Part shown: positions 1-9,826 of the stretch, in pieces
Position numbering within the stretch: the first letter of the stretch is position 1
How the letters are laid out: each line of letters opens with the position of its first letter
Made by a program: the position numbers and the translations under genes
Origin: Aradus depressus
Taxonomy: Eukaryota; Arthropoda; Insecta; Hemiptera; Aradidae
Direction of reading: 5' to 3'
NCBI GenBank assembly: GCA_963662175.1
Contig: OY759218.1
Location: 11,896,001 to 11,960,000, forward strand
DNA length: 64,000 bases
Notes under the pieces: generated by a model
What the model was told of the DNA's origin: nothing
The model's database searches: none
The model's input: only the letters and a program-made list of their open reading frames with translations

Positions 1-433
1 TTCTTTCTTAGTTGTTCCCTATATTTCTATAATTTATAACTATTATTTGGTTATTATAATTTTTTACGATTAACGTTAAAATGATGGCCTGGTATTTAAC
101 TGTTTTTAATACATTATAATCAATTTTCAAAACTATATTTGTATAATTTGTAATCATTCTGTTTTGTATTATAATTTCTAACTATATTCGTATAATTTAT
201 GATCATTATTTGTTATTATAGTTTTTACTTTTTATGTAACCCTCATTTTTCATTTTTTTTAAATGTTTGTCTCCAGAATCGCCTAAAGACGACACCTATT
301 AATTTCAAGCAAAAACATGCAACTGCAAAGAACAATGTAAACACGTATGTATTTTACCGGAAAGGAGGGATATAGGCCTTATATTGTTATTAAAATTGTA
401 TTAGGAACATACCCCTCCTTCTTGGTAGTACAT

Positions 434-1842
434 GATATCTTCTACTAACCAGACAACATCTCATCACATCGAAGAAATGTTTTATCTTAGCTTGGACTGA
501 TACCATGGGTATTTTCTTAACGTACACATGGTACCAGTCCTGGCTATGATATTACATACATTCTCCAATTGAGACCTTCTACTAACCAGACCATCTCATC
601 ACATCGAAGAAATGTTTTACCTTAGCTCGGACTGGTACTATGTGTACTTTCTTAACGTATACATGGTACCAGTCCTGGCTATGATATTACATACATTCTC
701 CAATTGAGACCTTCTACTAACCAGACCATCTCATCACATCGAAGAAATGTTTTACCTTAGCTCGGACTGGTACTATGTGTACTTTCTTAACGTATACATG
801 GTACCAGTCCTGGCTATGATATTACATACATTCTCCAATTGAGACCTTCTACTAACCAGACCATCTCATCACATCGAAGAAATGTTTTACCTTAGCTCGG
901 ACTGGTACTATGTGTACTTTCTTAACGTATACATGGTACCAGTCCTGGCTATGATATAACATACATTCTCCAATTGAGACCTTCTACTAACCAGACCATC
1001 TCATCACATCGAAGAAATGTTTTACCTTAGCTCGGACTGGTACTATGTGTACTTTCTTAACGTACACATGGTACCAGTCCTGGCTATGATATTACATACA
1101 TTCTCCAATTGAGACCTTCTACTAACCAGACCATCTCATCACATCGAAGAAATGTTTTACCTTAGCTCGGACTGGTACTATGTGTACTTTCTTAACGTAC
1201 ACATGGTACCAGTCCTGGCTATGATATTACATACATATTCCAATTGAGACCTTCTACTAACCAGACCATCTCATCACATCGAAGAAATGTTTTACCTTAG
1301 CTCGGACTGGTACTATGTGTACTTTCTTAACGTACACATGGTACCAGTCCTGGCTATGATATTACCTACATTCTCCAATTGAGACCTTCTACTAACCAGA
1401 CCATCTCATCACATCGAAGAAATGTTTTACCTTAGCTCGGACTGGTACTATGTGTACTTTCTTAACGTACACATGGTACCAGTCCTGGCTATGATATTAC
1501 ATACATATTCCAATTGAGACCTTCTACTAACCAGACCATCTCATCACATCGAAGAAATGTTTTACCTTAGCTCGGACTGGTACTATGTGTACTTTCTTAA
1601 CGTATACATGGTACCAGTCCTGGCTATGATATTACATACATTCTCCAATTGACACCTTCTACTAACCAGACCATCTCATCACATCGAAGAAATGTTTTAC
1701 CTTAGCTCGGACTGGTACTATGTGTACTTTCTTAACGTATACATGGTACCAGTCCTGGCTATGATATTACATACATTCTCCAATTGAGACCTTCTACTAA
1801 CCAGACCATCTCATCACATCGAAGAAAGGTTTTATCTTAGCT
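434..1842 (+). repeat. 135-bp satellite array, copy 1
   Basis: About 10.4 head-to-tail monomers start at 434, 571, 706, 841, 976, 1111, 1246, 1381, 1516, 1651 and 1786, a period of 135 bp. Most differ by one to three bases; the first and last are more diverged. Each monomer holds an inverted repeat: GGACTGGTACTATGTGTAC, an 8-9 nt spacer, then GTATACATGGTACCAGTCC, giving a 19-bp stem with two imperfect pairs. Edge divergence with inner homogeneity is typical of an array homogenised by unequal exchange. Confidence 0.95.
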
Positions 1843-2386
1843 CCGAAAGACTACATATTGTACCTTCTTAACTTACTAATATTGTAACAATATTATAATT
1901 TATAATCATTAATTTTTAATTAAAATTTTCAACTAGGTTTATCATTTTAATTTTTTTACTTCATTTGTTTCTTGTATTAGCATAATTTATACCAATTATT
2001 TCTCTATTATAATTCTTAATTATTAAGGTTATTATGCATGATGGCCTAATTTTAACTGTATTTTAAACATCATTTATTTAAACCATATTTGTATTATTTA
2101 TAATCATTTTTTGTATTACAATTTCTAACAATTTTTATCATCTTTATTTTTTTCACTTATTTGTTTTCTATATTTGTATAATTTATAACTATTATTTGGT
2201 TATAATAATTTTTTACGATTAACGTTAAAATGATGGCCTAATATATAACTTTTTTTAATACATTATAATCATTTTCAAAACTATATTTGTATAACTTAGA
2301 ATCATTATTTTGTTATTATAGTTTTTAACTACCTATTAATGTAAACACTAATGTTTCATTATTTTTTTTATTTGTATCCAGAATCG
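1843..2386. other. AT-rich spacer
   Basis: Very AT-rich sequence with loosely repeated ATAATTTATAA and TTATTATA words, shared with 4543-5120. No open frame, RNA gene or element terminus is recognisable. Confidence 0.6.
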
Positions 2387-2523
2387 TCTAAGGACGACAC
2401 CTATTGCCTTTAGTAGAATAACGGCCACCTGAGCCAGACAGTAGTTTCACTTTCCCTCCTCTCGTCTTGCGCTAGCTCACCCTCACTTTCGGGGCACCTG
2501 AGGAATGCTACCACCTTCAAACC
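2387..2523. repeat. Truncated copy of the long terminal inverted repeat
   Basis: This matches the outer part of the terminal repeat at 5150-5280, including the shared motif GGGGCACCTGAGGAAT at about 2492-2507. It stops near 2520 and runs straight into the gene fragment. Copy 1 has therefore lost about 0.45 kb relative to copy 2, including the poly-C stretch. Confidence 0.75.
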
Positions 2524-3030
2524 ATCGAGAGCATATTGGATATCGCAAAAACGAATATGATTTGTGTTGAGTGCCAAATTGCCGCGGGTTCATATAGTGA
2601 CAACCATCCTGTATACGTTATACATGAATTTTACCCTTCTGTCCCACCGGGGTATAAATTGAATGAGACTCCTGCAAGCATAGTTTATTTACTTGTGAAC
2701 ACCAACACGATAAGCAACATAACACTAAGAGTATCTGATCAATGTGATAGACTTTAAAATTTTTGAGGTGAGAGAATAACAGTCCGCTTACATCTCAAAA
2801 ATGTGTATTGATTTTAGACGAACACCGTCTGTATATAAAATACCTGTGAATGACAAACCATCGATCAGTACGAGCCATAGGACGAAAGGTATAACACCTA
2901 CATCACGACGTATACTCGAGAGTTTTTGATTAAAGCTGAATAGAAGAAGAAAAACCACAATGCCTCGAGCAGGGATTTTCAACGTTGAGGAAAAAATGAG
3001 TTTCGATGATAGCATAATTAATTTTTGAAT
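2524..3030 (+). pseudogene. Capsid-like gene pair remnant, copy 1
   Basis: Two joined fragments. The first (2524-2815) has a readable frame with EFYPSVPPGYK at its centre and continues in frame across a TAA at 2755 and a TGA at 2764 into RITVRLHL. The second (about 2960-3030) is only the start of a frame with a SFDDSI motif. Both stops also occur in copy 2, so they predate the duplication. From memory, this pair resembles adjacent uncharacterised proteins that recur in insect genomes; a virus-like capsid origin is my inference and is not shown. The antisense open frame over 2788-3039 is a shadow. Confidence 0.5.
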
Positions 3031-3538
3031 TTCCTTCAACCATATATGTCTAATTTATAATTATTTTTTGTATTGCAATTTTCAACTAATTTTATCTTCT
3101 TTATTTTCTTTCTTAGTTGTTCCCTATATTTCTATAATTTATAACTATTATTTGGTTATTATAATTTTTTACGACTAACGTTAAAATGATGGCCTGGTAT
3201 TTAACTGTTTTTAATACATTATAATCATTTTTCAAAACTATATTTGTATAATTTGTAATCATTCTGTTTTGTATTATAATTTCTAACTATATTCGTATAA
3301 TTTATGATCATTATTTGTTATTATAGTTTTTACTTTTTATGTAACCCTCATTTTTCATTTTTTAAAAATGTTTGTCTCCAGAATCGCCTAAAGACGACAC
3401 CTATTAATTTCAAGCAAAAACATGCAACTGCAAAGAACAATGTAAACACGTATGTATTTTACCGGAAAGGAGGGATATAGGCCTTATATTGTTATTAAAA
3501 TTGTATGAGGAACATACCCCTCCTTCTTGGTAGTACAT

Positions 3539-4542
3539 GATATCTTCTACTAACCAGACAACATCTCATCACATCGAAGAATTGTTTTATCTTAGCTTGG
3601 ACTGATACCATGGGTATTTTCTTAACGTACACATGGTACCAGTCCTGGCTATGATATTACATACATTCTCCAATTGAGACCTTCTACCAACCAGACCATC
3701 TCATCACACGAAGAAATGTTTTACCTTAGCTCGGACTGGTACTATGTGTACTTTCTTAACGTATACATGGTACCAGTCCTGGCTATGATATTACATACAT
3801 TCTCCAATTGAGACCTTCTACTAACCAGACCATCTCATCACATCGAAGAAATGTTTTACCTTAGCTCGGACTGGTACTATGTGTACTTTCTTAACGTATA
3901 CATGGTACCAGTTCTGGCTATGATATTACATACATTCTCCAATTGAGACCTTCTACTAACCAGACCATCTCATCACATCGAAGAAATGTTTTACCTTAGC
4001 TCGGACTGGTACTATGTGTACTTTCTTAACGTATACATGGTACCAGTCCTGGCTATGATATTACATACATTCTCCAATTGAGACCTTCTACTAACCAGAC
4101 CATCTCATCACATCGAAGAAATGTTTTACCTTAGCTCGGACTGGTACTATGTGTACTTTCTTAACGTACACATGGTACCAGTCCTGGCTATGATATTACA
4201 TACATATTCCAATTGAGACCTTCTACTAACCAGACCATCTCATCACATCGAAGAAATGTTTTACCTTAGCTCGGACTGGTACTATGTGTACTTTCTTAAC
4301 GTATACATGGTACCAGTCCTGGCTATGATATTACATACATTCTCCAATTGAGACCTTCTACTAACCAGACCATCTCATCACATCGAAGAAATGTTTTACC
4401 TTAGCTCGGACTGGTACTATGTGTACTTTCTTAACGTATACATGGTACCAGTCCTGGCTATGATATTACATACATTCTCCAATTGAGACCTTCTACTAAC
4501 CAGACCATCTCATCACATCGAAGAAAGCTTTTATCTTAGCTC
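3539..4542 (+). repeat. 135-bp satellite array, copy 2
   Basis: The same monomer as at 434-1842, about 7.4 copies, with starts near 3539, 3676, 3810, 3945, 4080, 4215, 4350 and 4485. One monomer is 134 bp through a single-base loss near 3708. Flanks match those of array 1, so the arrays are paralogues that have changed copy number since duplication. Confidence 0.95.
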
Positions 4543-5149
4543 CGAAAGACTACATATTGTACCTTCTTAACTTACTAATATTGTGACAATATTATAATTT
4601 ATAATCATTATTTTTTTAATTAAAAATTTCAACTAGGTTTATTATTTTAATTTTTTTACTTCATTTGTTTCTTGTATTAGCATAATTTATACCAATTATT
4701 TCTCTATTATAATTCTTAATTATTAAGGTTATTATGCATGATGGCCTAATTTTAACTGTATTTTAAACATCATTTATTTAAACCATATTTGTATTATTTA
4801 TAATCATTTTTTGTATTACAATTTCTAACAATTTTTATCATCTTTATTTTTTTCACTTATTTGTTTTCTATATTTGTATAATTTATAACTATTATTTGGT
4901 TATAATAATTTTTTACGATTAACGTTAAAATGATGGCCTAATATATAACTTTTTTTAATACATTATAATCATTTTCAAAACTATATTTGTATAATTTGTA
5001 ATCATTCTGTTTTGTATAATAATTTTGAACTATATTTGTATAATTTAGAATCATTATTTTGTTATAGTATTTAACTACCTATTAATGTATACACTAATTT
5101 TTAATTTTTTTTTTATTTCTATCCAGAATCGTCTAAGACGACACCTATT
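4543..5149. other. AT-rich spacer, copy 2
   Basis: Near copy of 1843-2400 with a small extra AT-rich segment near 5000-5060. Ends in the words CCAGAATCGTCTAAGACG and ACACCTATTG, also a recurring part of Rep-A modules. No gene seen. Confidence 0.6.
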
Positions 5150-5495
5150 GACTTCAGTAGAATAACGCCTACCTGAGCCAGACAGTAGTTTCACTTTCTC
5201 CCCTCTCGTCTAGCGCCAGCTAGCTCCCCCTCACTTTCGGGGCACCTGAGGAATCCTACGACCTTGAAAGCATCGAAACAGTTTTTACCATTTCCTTTCT
5301 CTTCTTACCCCCCCCCCCCCCCCCCCTCCCTCTCCTACTGGGGAACCTGAGACCACGGTGAGCATGCCGTCCTTCGGAGTGAAGGTCAGTCTTCTTCACC
5401 AACTGGCTCACAACGTATTATTGATACTATGTGAAGGTCGATATAAACTATCGATTATCTCCACTTCACTCATACTTTGGCTGCACCCTCTTTGA
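5150..5495 (+). repeat. Left long terminal inverted repeat of a 2-kb element
   Basis: Aligns as a reverse complement with 6845-7190 over about 346 bp at high identity. Shared landmarks are CAGTAGAATAACG at the outer edge, GGGGCACCTGAGGAAT, a 19-nt C run at 5308-5326, and GAGCATGCCGTCCTTCGGAG. Together the two repeats bracket the capsid-like fragments at 5731-6833. Inverted repeats this long suit large DNA transposons of the Polinton/Maverick type or viral inverted termini better than hAT or mariner. No integrase or polymerase is present here. Confidence 0.85.
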
Positions 5496-5730
5496 TGAAG
5501 ATAAAATGATATCCATACCGACCATATATGTATGAAATTGACGTTTAAACAATTATTTGAAGCAGGAGACACAAGGTGATAAATATACCTTCTATATTAG
5601 GGCCAACAGAAACACTAGGAAATGTGAGATTAAGGCCGATTTCAACATTGATTTTACAAAGCCGGATAGCATAGTTCATTGCTGGGTTTTAGAGCTGTAC
5701 ATTTAAAGAAAAATAAAAAATGGGTATCGG

Positions 5731-6020
5731 AGAGCATATTGGGTATTGCAAAAACGAATATGATTTGTGTTGAGTGCTAAATTGCCGCAGGTTCATATAG
5801 TGACAACCATCCTGTACACGTTATACATGAATTTTACCCTTCTGTCCCACCGGGGCATATATTGAATGAGACTCCTGTAAGCATCGTTTATTTACTTGTG
5901 AACACCAACACGATAAGCAACATAACACTAAGAGTAACTGATCAATGTGGTAGACTTTAAAATTTTTGAGGTGAGAGAATAACAGTCCGCTTACATCTCA
6001 AAAGTGTGTATTGATTTTAG
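5731..6020 (+). pseudogene. Capsid-like companion fragment, copy 2
   Basis: Paralogue of 2524-2815, with EFYPSVPPG near 5829-5857 and the same two in-frame stops seen in copy 1. It also has an extra TAA near 5778 where copy 1 reads CAA. The 5' end of the gene is absent. About 140 bp downstream begins the larger fragment in the same orientation, as in copy 1, so the two were probably neighbouring genes of one element. Product unknown. Confidence 0.5.
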
Positions 6021-6159
6021 ACGAACACCGTCTGTATATAAAATACCTGTGAATGACAAACCATCGATCAGTACGAGCCACAGGACGAAAGGTATAACAC
6101 CTACATCACGTATACTCGAGAGTATTTGATTAAACCTGAATAGAAGAACAAAAACCACA

Positions 6160-6833
6160 ATGCCTGGAGCACGCATTTTCAACGTTGAGGAAAAAATCAG
6201 TTTCGATGATAGCATAATTAGTTTTGAATATCATTCATATCAACCTTATGCTTCAACGACATTCAACAATAATGATTAAATCATTATCCCGATTGCGGAA
6301 CAGGGTCTCATCTGTCTATCTTCTGAACTTTACATTACCTGGAGGGTAAACTAGTTATTGAAAGCTATGAAATACCTTCTGTACCTGGAAGGGTGCAAAC
6401 AGGTTCGGAAAAGGCTCGGCTTGTTAGTCTCACAAACAATGCATTTGCATTCCTTTTTGATGAACTTCGCTACGAATTGAATGGTGTTGAAATAGACCGG
6501 ATCAGAAACGCAGGTATAACCACTACGTTGAAAGTCTACGAAGATTTATCATTGGCCGATGACATGACACCAGAAGATTTAACCAAATTTTTATCTACTC
6601 CCCACGGTAGAGCTGAGTTACAAAGAGGACTTAGCAGCTTAAGCCCAAAGATATCCCCTTATATCGAACGATTGTTGAAGGGGGACGATAGTTTCAATAC
6701 AACATATGGTATTCGTGTTCTACCGGAAGGAGGGTTAGCTCTAGGTGACAGCGGGGTCACATTTGATGGTGACAGCATATTTATCAATGATGTACCTTAC
6801 AAAACTACCCAAAGGACGGCATGCTCATTTTGA
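6160..6833 (+). pseudogene. Capsid-like protein remnant, copy 2
   Basis: An ATG at 6160 opens a frame with SFDDSI near the start, which ends at a TAA near 6277. After a frame change a 146-codon open frame runs to the TGA at 6831-6833. It contains FAFLFDELRYELNGVEIDR and a glycine-rich end. The last codons are not original: about 6812-6830 repeats terminal-repeat sequence (AAGGACGGCATGCTCA, also at 6970-6985), so a deletion removed the C-terminus. The composition is that of real former coding sequence. The family looks like a large uncharacterised set repeated in insect genomes; a double-jelly-roll capsid relationship is a guess. Confidence 0.55.
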
Positions 6834-6844
6834 ACTGGTGTAGT

Positions 6845-7190
6845 ACAAAGTGAGGGAGCAGCCAAGGTTTAAGTGAAGGGGAGATAATCGATAGTTGACA
6901 TCGACCTTTCACATAGTATCAATAATAAGTTGTGAAGCCAGTTGGTGGAGAAGACTGACTTTCACTCCGAAGGACGGCATGCTCACCGTGGTCCCAGGTT
7001 CCTCAGAAGGGGAGGGAGGGGGGGGGGGGGGGGGGGGGGTAAAAAGAGAAAGGAATTGGTTAAGACTGTTTCAATGGTTTGAATGTCGTAGAATTCCTCA
7101 GGTGCCCCTTAAGTGAAAGGGAGCTGGCGCCAGACGAGGTGGGAAAAGTTTAAGTACTGTTTGCTTCAGGTAGTCGTTATTCTACTGACT
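6845..7190 (-). repeat. Right long terminal inverted repeat
   Basis: Reverse complement of 5150-5495. Holds a 22-nt G run at 7018-7039, matching the 19-nt C run in the left copy. The outer edge at TCTACTGACT (7181-7190) adjoins a spacer then a decayed satellite copy, the same order as outside the left repeat. An apparent 73-codon frame here crosses the G run and is not a gene. Confidence 0.85.
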
Positions 7191-7303
7191 TTCCGCAAAG
7201 AAAAGTGTAATCCCGTGTGTATTTTACCGAATGGGAGGGATATAGTCCTTATATTGCTATTAAAATTGTATTAGGAACATACCCCTCATTCTTGGTAGTA
7301 CAT

Positions 7304-7490
7304 GATATTTTCTACGAACCAGAAAAAATCTTATCACTTTGAAGAAATGTTTTGTCTTAGCTTGGAATGGCAGCATTTTGTACTTTCTTAACGTACCATT
7401 GGTACCTTTCCTGGCTATGATATTACATACATTCACCAATTGAGACCTACTAACCAGACAACATCTAATCACATCGAAGAAGTTTTGCTA
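7304..7490 (+). repeat. Degenerate satellite monomers
   Basis: About 1.4 copies of the 135-bp satellite, heavily diverged (for example TTGGAATGGCAGCATTTTGT where the consensus has the hairpin arm). The flanking 7200-7300 segment matches 340-430, so the satellite flanks the element on both sides. Confidence 0.8.
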
Positions 7491-7800
7491 GTTACTTCTG
7501 CATAATTATATTTTATATGTATTCATAGATGTGTCAGTGATGATGACGCATGTGCGTTGTAAACAGGTCTTGGTTGAAACTTAAACGGTGGGAAGACAAC
7601 GTCCATTATTTCTATGAGAAATCTTATCCCGCGAAAATTACATAGGAATGTATAATAAATTTCGAGAGGAGGGAGTGAAAGTGATGTGTACAAATGTGGT
7701 TGGTATAAGAAAGTCCTGTAATGACAAAATCATATATATTTTCAATGTGTACCTACTTTTAATTTTTTTGGCACCTAAAACTTGCATTAGTTTTATGCAT
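7491..7800. other. Repeat fragments
   Basis: Contains a short match (about 7580-7625, GGGAAGACAACGTC and TTTCTATGAGAAATCT) to the end of the palindrome at 25805-26045, and about 7690-7735 of Rep-B (GGTATAAGAAAGTCCTGTAATG). Nothing else recognised. Confidence 0.5.
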
Positions 7801-8035
7801 TAGCACGCCGTCCTTCGGATGGGACGTTAAGCGATGGTCCCGTGCCTGTATGATGTCATGTACTCGTTAAAGATTCTTACCCTAGGTGAATAAAAATTTA
7901 GGGTAGGAAAACATTTAGGACTTCTATAGTAGACTCGAGCTCATGTCCACCAGAGTGACGAATAAGCTCTGTGGTAGTAGGTGATATGACCTTGTAGTTA
8001 AAGCCCAGGCATGAGTCATAATAACTAACTATTAT
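7801..8035 (+). mobile_element. SINE-1 copy, 5' truncated
   Basis: Body shared with copies at 17.5, 22.3, 26.2, 28.1 and 52.8 kb: GGGACGTTAAGCGATGGTCC, CTCGTTAAAGA, AGGTGAATAAAAATTTAGGG and CATGAGTCATAA near the 3' end. The tRNA-like head is missing. The tail is TAACTAACTA, with no plain poly-A. Confidence 0.8.
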
Positions 8036-8261
8036 ATATATCATAGTACTTTTTCGACCTAATGAAAATATTGAAGATCAAAAAAAAAATTAACTTGGGT
8101 ACAAGAAAGTACGCAATACTGGGTTTATGAAAGTAATGAGTTGGCGTCAGCGGTATTTTTTAATTGTTTTATTGTATAGCGAAATTCTGAGAGTGACTTT
8201 CTTATACCCAGTACTGCAAGTTTGATATGTTTTTGAGATAGTGAATGGGGAGAGAGTGGTC

Positions 8262-8990
8262 TGTAAGCGTGAAATGAAATGAAAAATAATCTTTATTCTG
8301 GGACATATGTCTCCTAAGAATAATAACAAAAAATAAACAAGAGTATACATACAAATATCTTGAGAAGAATAAAAATAAAAGAGGTCTCTAGAAATAAATA
8401 CTAAATGTTAAAAACAGGCAATCAGTAAAACAATATAATGAACTAGTGAAAAATAATAAAGAGAAATAAAAAAAAAAATAGAAAAAGAAGTATGAATTAG
8501 AATGTGAAACATGATAACAATAATGACTTATATATGAATGAATTGTAAAAAACGACTGATGAAACAGAAGAGTGACAACCTGTCCAGTTGGAGTGAGAGA
8601 CCTATAGGAAGACGAGAACTATCTCATAGGAGCCAGCCTTAGGAATCAAAGGTTTCCTGAGTTAGGAGATAATGGAAAAGTAGGGACTTAAATGAAAGAA
8701 GTAGGATCATGGCGAATCTGAAGAGGGAGAGAGTTCCAGAGGGAGTTAGCCTGGATGAGGAAGGAGTTGTGGTAGGTAGTTGTCCTGTGGGAAGGGAGAT
8801 AAAGATCAGAGGGACGGGATCTGGTGACTTTCTGGTGGATATGGAATTTAAATTGGAGCATTTGGAAGATGTAGGAGGGCTTTTGGGAAGATATGGTTTG
8901 ATATAGGAAGGAGCCTAGGAAATATTGTCGACTAGGGGATGGGAAGAGCCATTTTAGGTCGGTATAGCAACTAGTAATGAGTATAAGATA
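8262..8990 (-). mobile_element. CR1-like non-LTR retrotransposon, 3' end
   Basis: Minus-strand element truncated at its 5' side. The C-terminal coding remnant lies at 8688-8990. A roughly 400-bp 3' UTR ends in AATAAAG and a CATTT-type short repeat at about 8262-8290. It sits within Rep-B between CTGTAAGCGT and TTGGTATAAG, which are contiguous in other copies. No clear target duplication. Confidence 0.75.
8688..8990 (-). pseudogene. CR1/L2-like reverse transcriptase C-terminus
   Basis: An open minus-strand frame of about 100 codons ending at a TAA (8688-8690). It has the ending typical of CR1/L2/Jockey-type polyproteins: YTDLKWLFP near the start, then YHNSFLIQANSLWNSLP and IRHDP. No catalytic reverse transcriptase domain remains. 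The 65-codon plus-strand frame at 8709-8906 is its shadow. 5' truncation is the normal outcome of target-primed reverse transcription, so this copy was probably dead on arrival. Confidence 0.75.
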
Positions 8991-9481
8991 CCGTTGTTGG
9001 TATAAGAAAGTTCTGTAATGACTACTTATATATATATTTCATTTTTTCTTTATTTTTATCATTTTTCATAAAAACTTCTAATAAAAGAAAAATTATATAT
9101 CGTTACTACAAGATACAATTTAAAGATTACTTTGAAATATTTCCTGAAAAATGGAAATTTATTTTATTTCACATTCTTTGAGGCGTTATAACTTTCGTCG
9201 TATTGGACACATCTCAAATCTGAGGACACATTAGCGATTGTACATTTAATAAGGATCATTTTTCATAAGAAACCATTTTTTGATAGAGCTAACAGTTTTT
9301 GGGTAAATCAAGGAAGCGTCTAAAAATATGTGTTTCAAAAGGACATTTCAGGGGGTTTTCGGGATGTATCTCAAAAACTTGAAGACCTACGAAAAATTGT
9401 ATTTCACATAATGTATATGTGTGTAATGTATGTATTTCTGTTTTTTCTACAAGCTTTTCTTGAAAAGATTTTTAATTAGGT

Positions 9482-9778
9482 TTTCGCATTTATACTATAA
9501 GTATAAAAAGCGTGTTCCAAAAAATCGTATTTTATTTACAGAATGATATTATATCGAAATCTACTTACAATATTTTACAAACAAAAATGTTCGCCATTCT
9601 CACTTCGACACAAAACTATATTTATGGTCCTTTTTTTTTTTTTCCATCTGTTTTTTACAGTGGCCGACTGTAATAATAATTTTAATATGGTCTGCACTTA
9701 TCAGTTGGCAGGCTGGCAATGTTGTTTGTATGTTTGTCCGCTTAGCGACACCGTCGTTGTTCGGATACATTTGCTACA
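9482..9778 (-). mobile_element. Solo LTR of a gypsy-type retrotransposon
   Basis: A 297-bp segment, TGTAGC...GCGAAA on the minus strand, flanked by the exact 4-bp duplication AGGT (9478-9481 and 9779-9782). The related Rep-B copy near 57700 lacks it and carries a single AAGT at the site, so the boundaries are confirmed by an empty paralogous site. It is about 85-90% similar to the LTR at 19211-19522, which is followed by a tRNA-Trp primer site. The 91-codon frame crossing it is not a gene. Confidence 0.88.
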
Positions 9779-9826
9779 AGGTCATAAATATAAGTGGCAT
9801 TTTGTAAAATGTACTTAGGCCCCAAA

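Larger units (their letters stand above)
1..6224. repeat. Tandem segmental duplication, about 3.1-kb unit
   Basis: Position 1 onward is nearly repeated from 3107 onward. The shared order is AT-rich spacer, satellite array, AT-rich spacer, truncated terminal repeat, then capsid-like gene fragments. The copies differ in satellite length (about 10.4 versus 7.4 monomers). A block at 5270-5730 present in copy 2 is missing from copy 1. Homology ends near 3020 and 6224. The first unit begins before the window. Unequal exchange or replication slippage is inferred. Confidence 0.9.

Noticed and set aside
2788..3039. 83-codon minus frame, duplicated at 5991-6215
   Set aside because: Conserved only because the 3.1-kb unit is duplicated; the opposite strand carries the recognisable coding remnant.
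8709..8906. 65-codon plus-strand frame
   Set aside because: It is antisense to a recognisable CR1-like C-terminus on the minus strand.
9543..9818. 91-codon frame resembling a frame at 19102-19410 (minus)
   Set aside because: The similarity comes from a shared LTR, not from a conserved protein; the frame crosses LTR boundaries.
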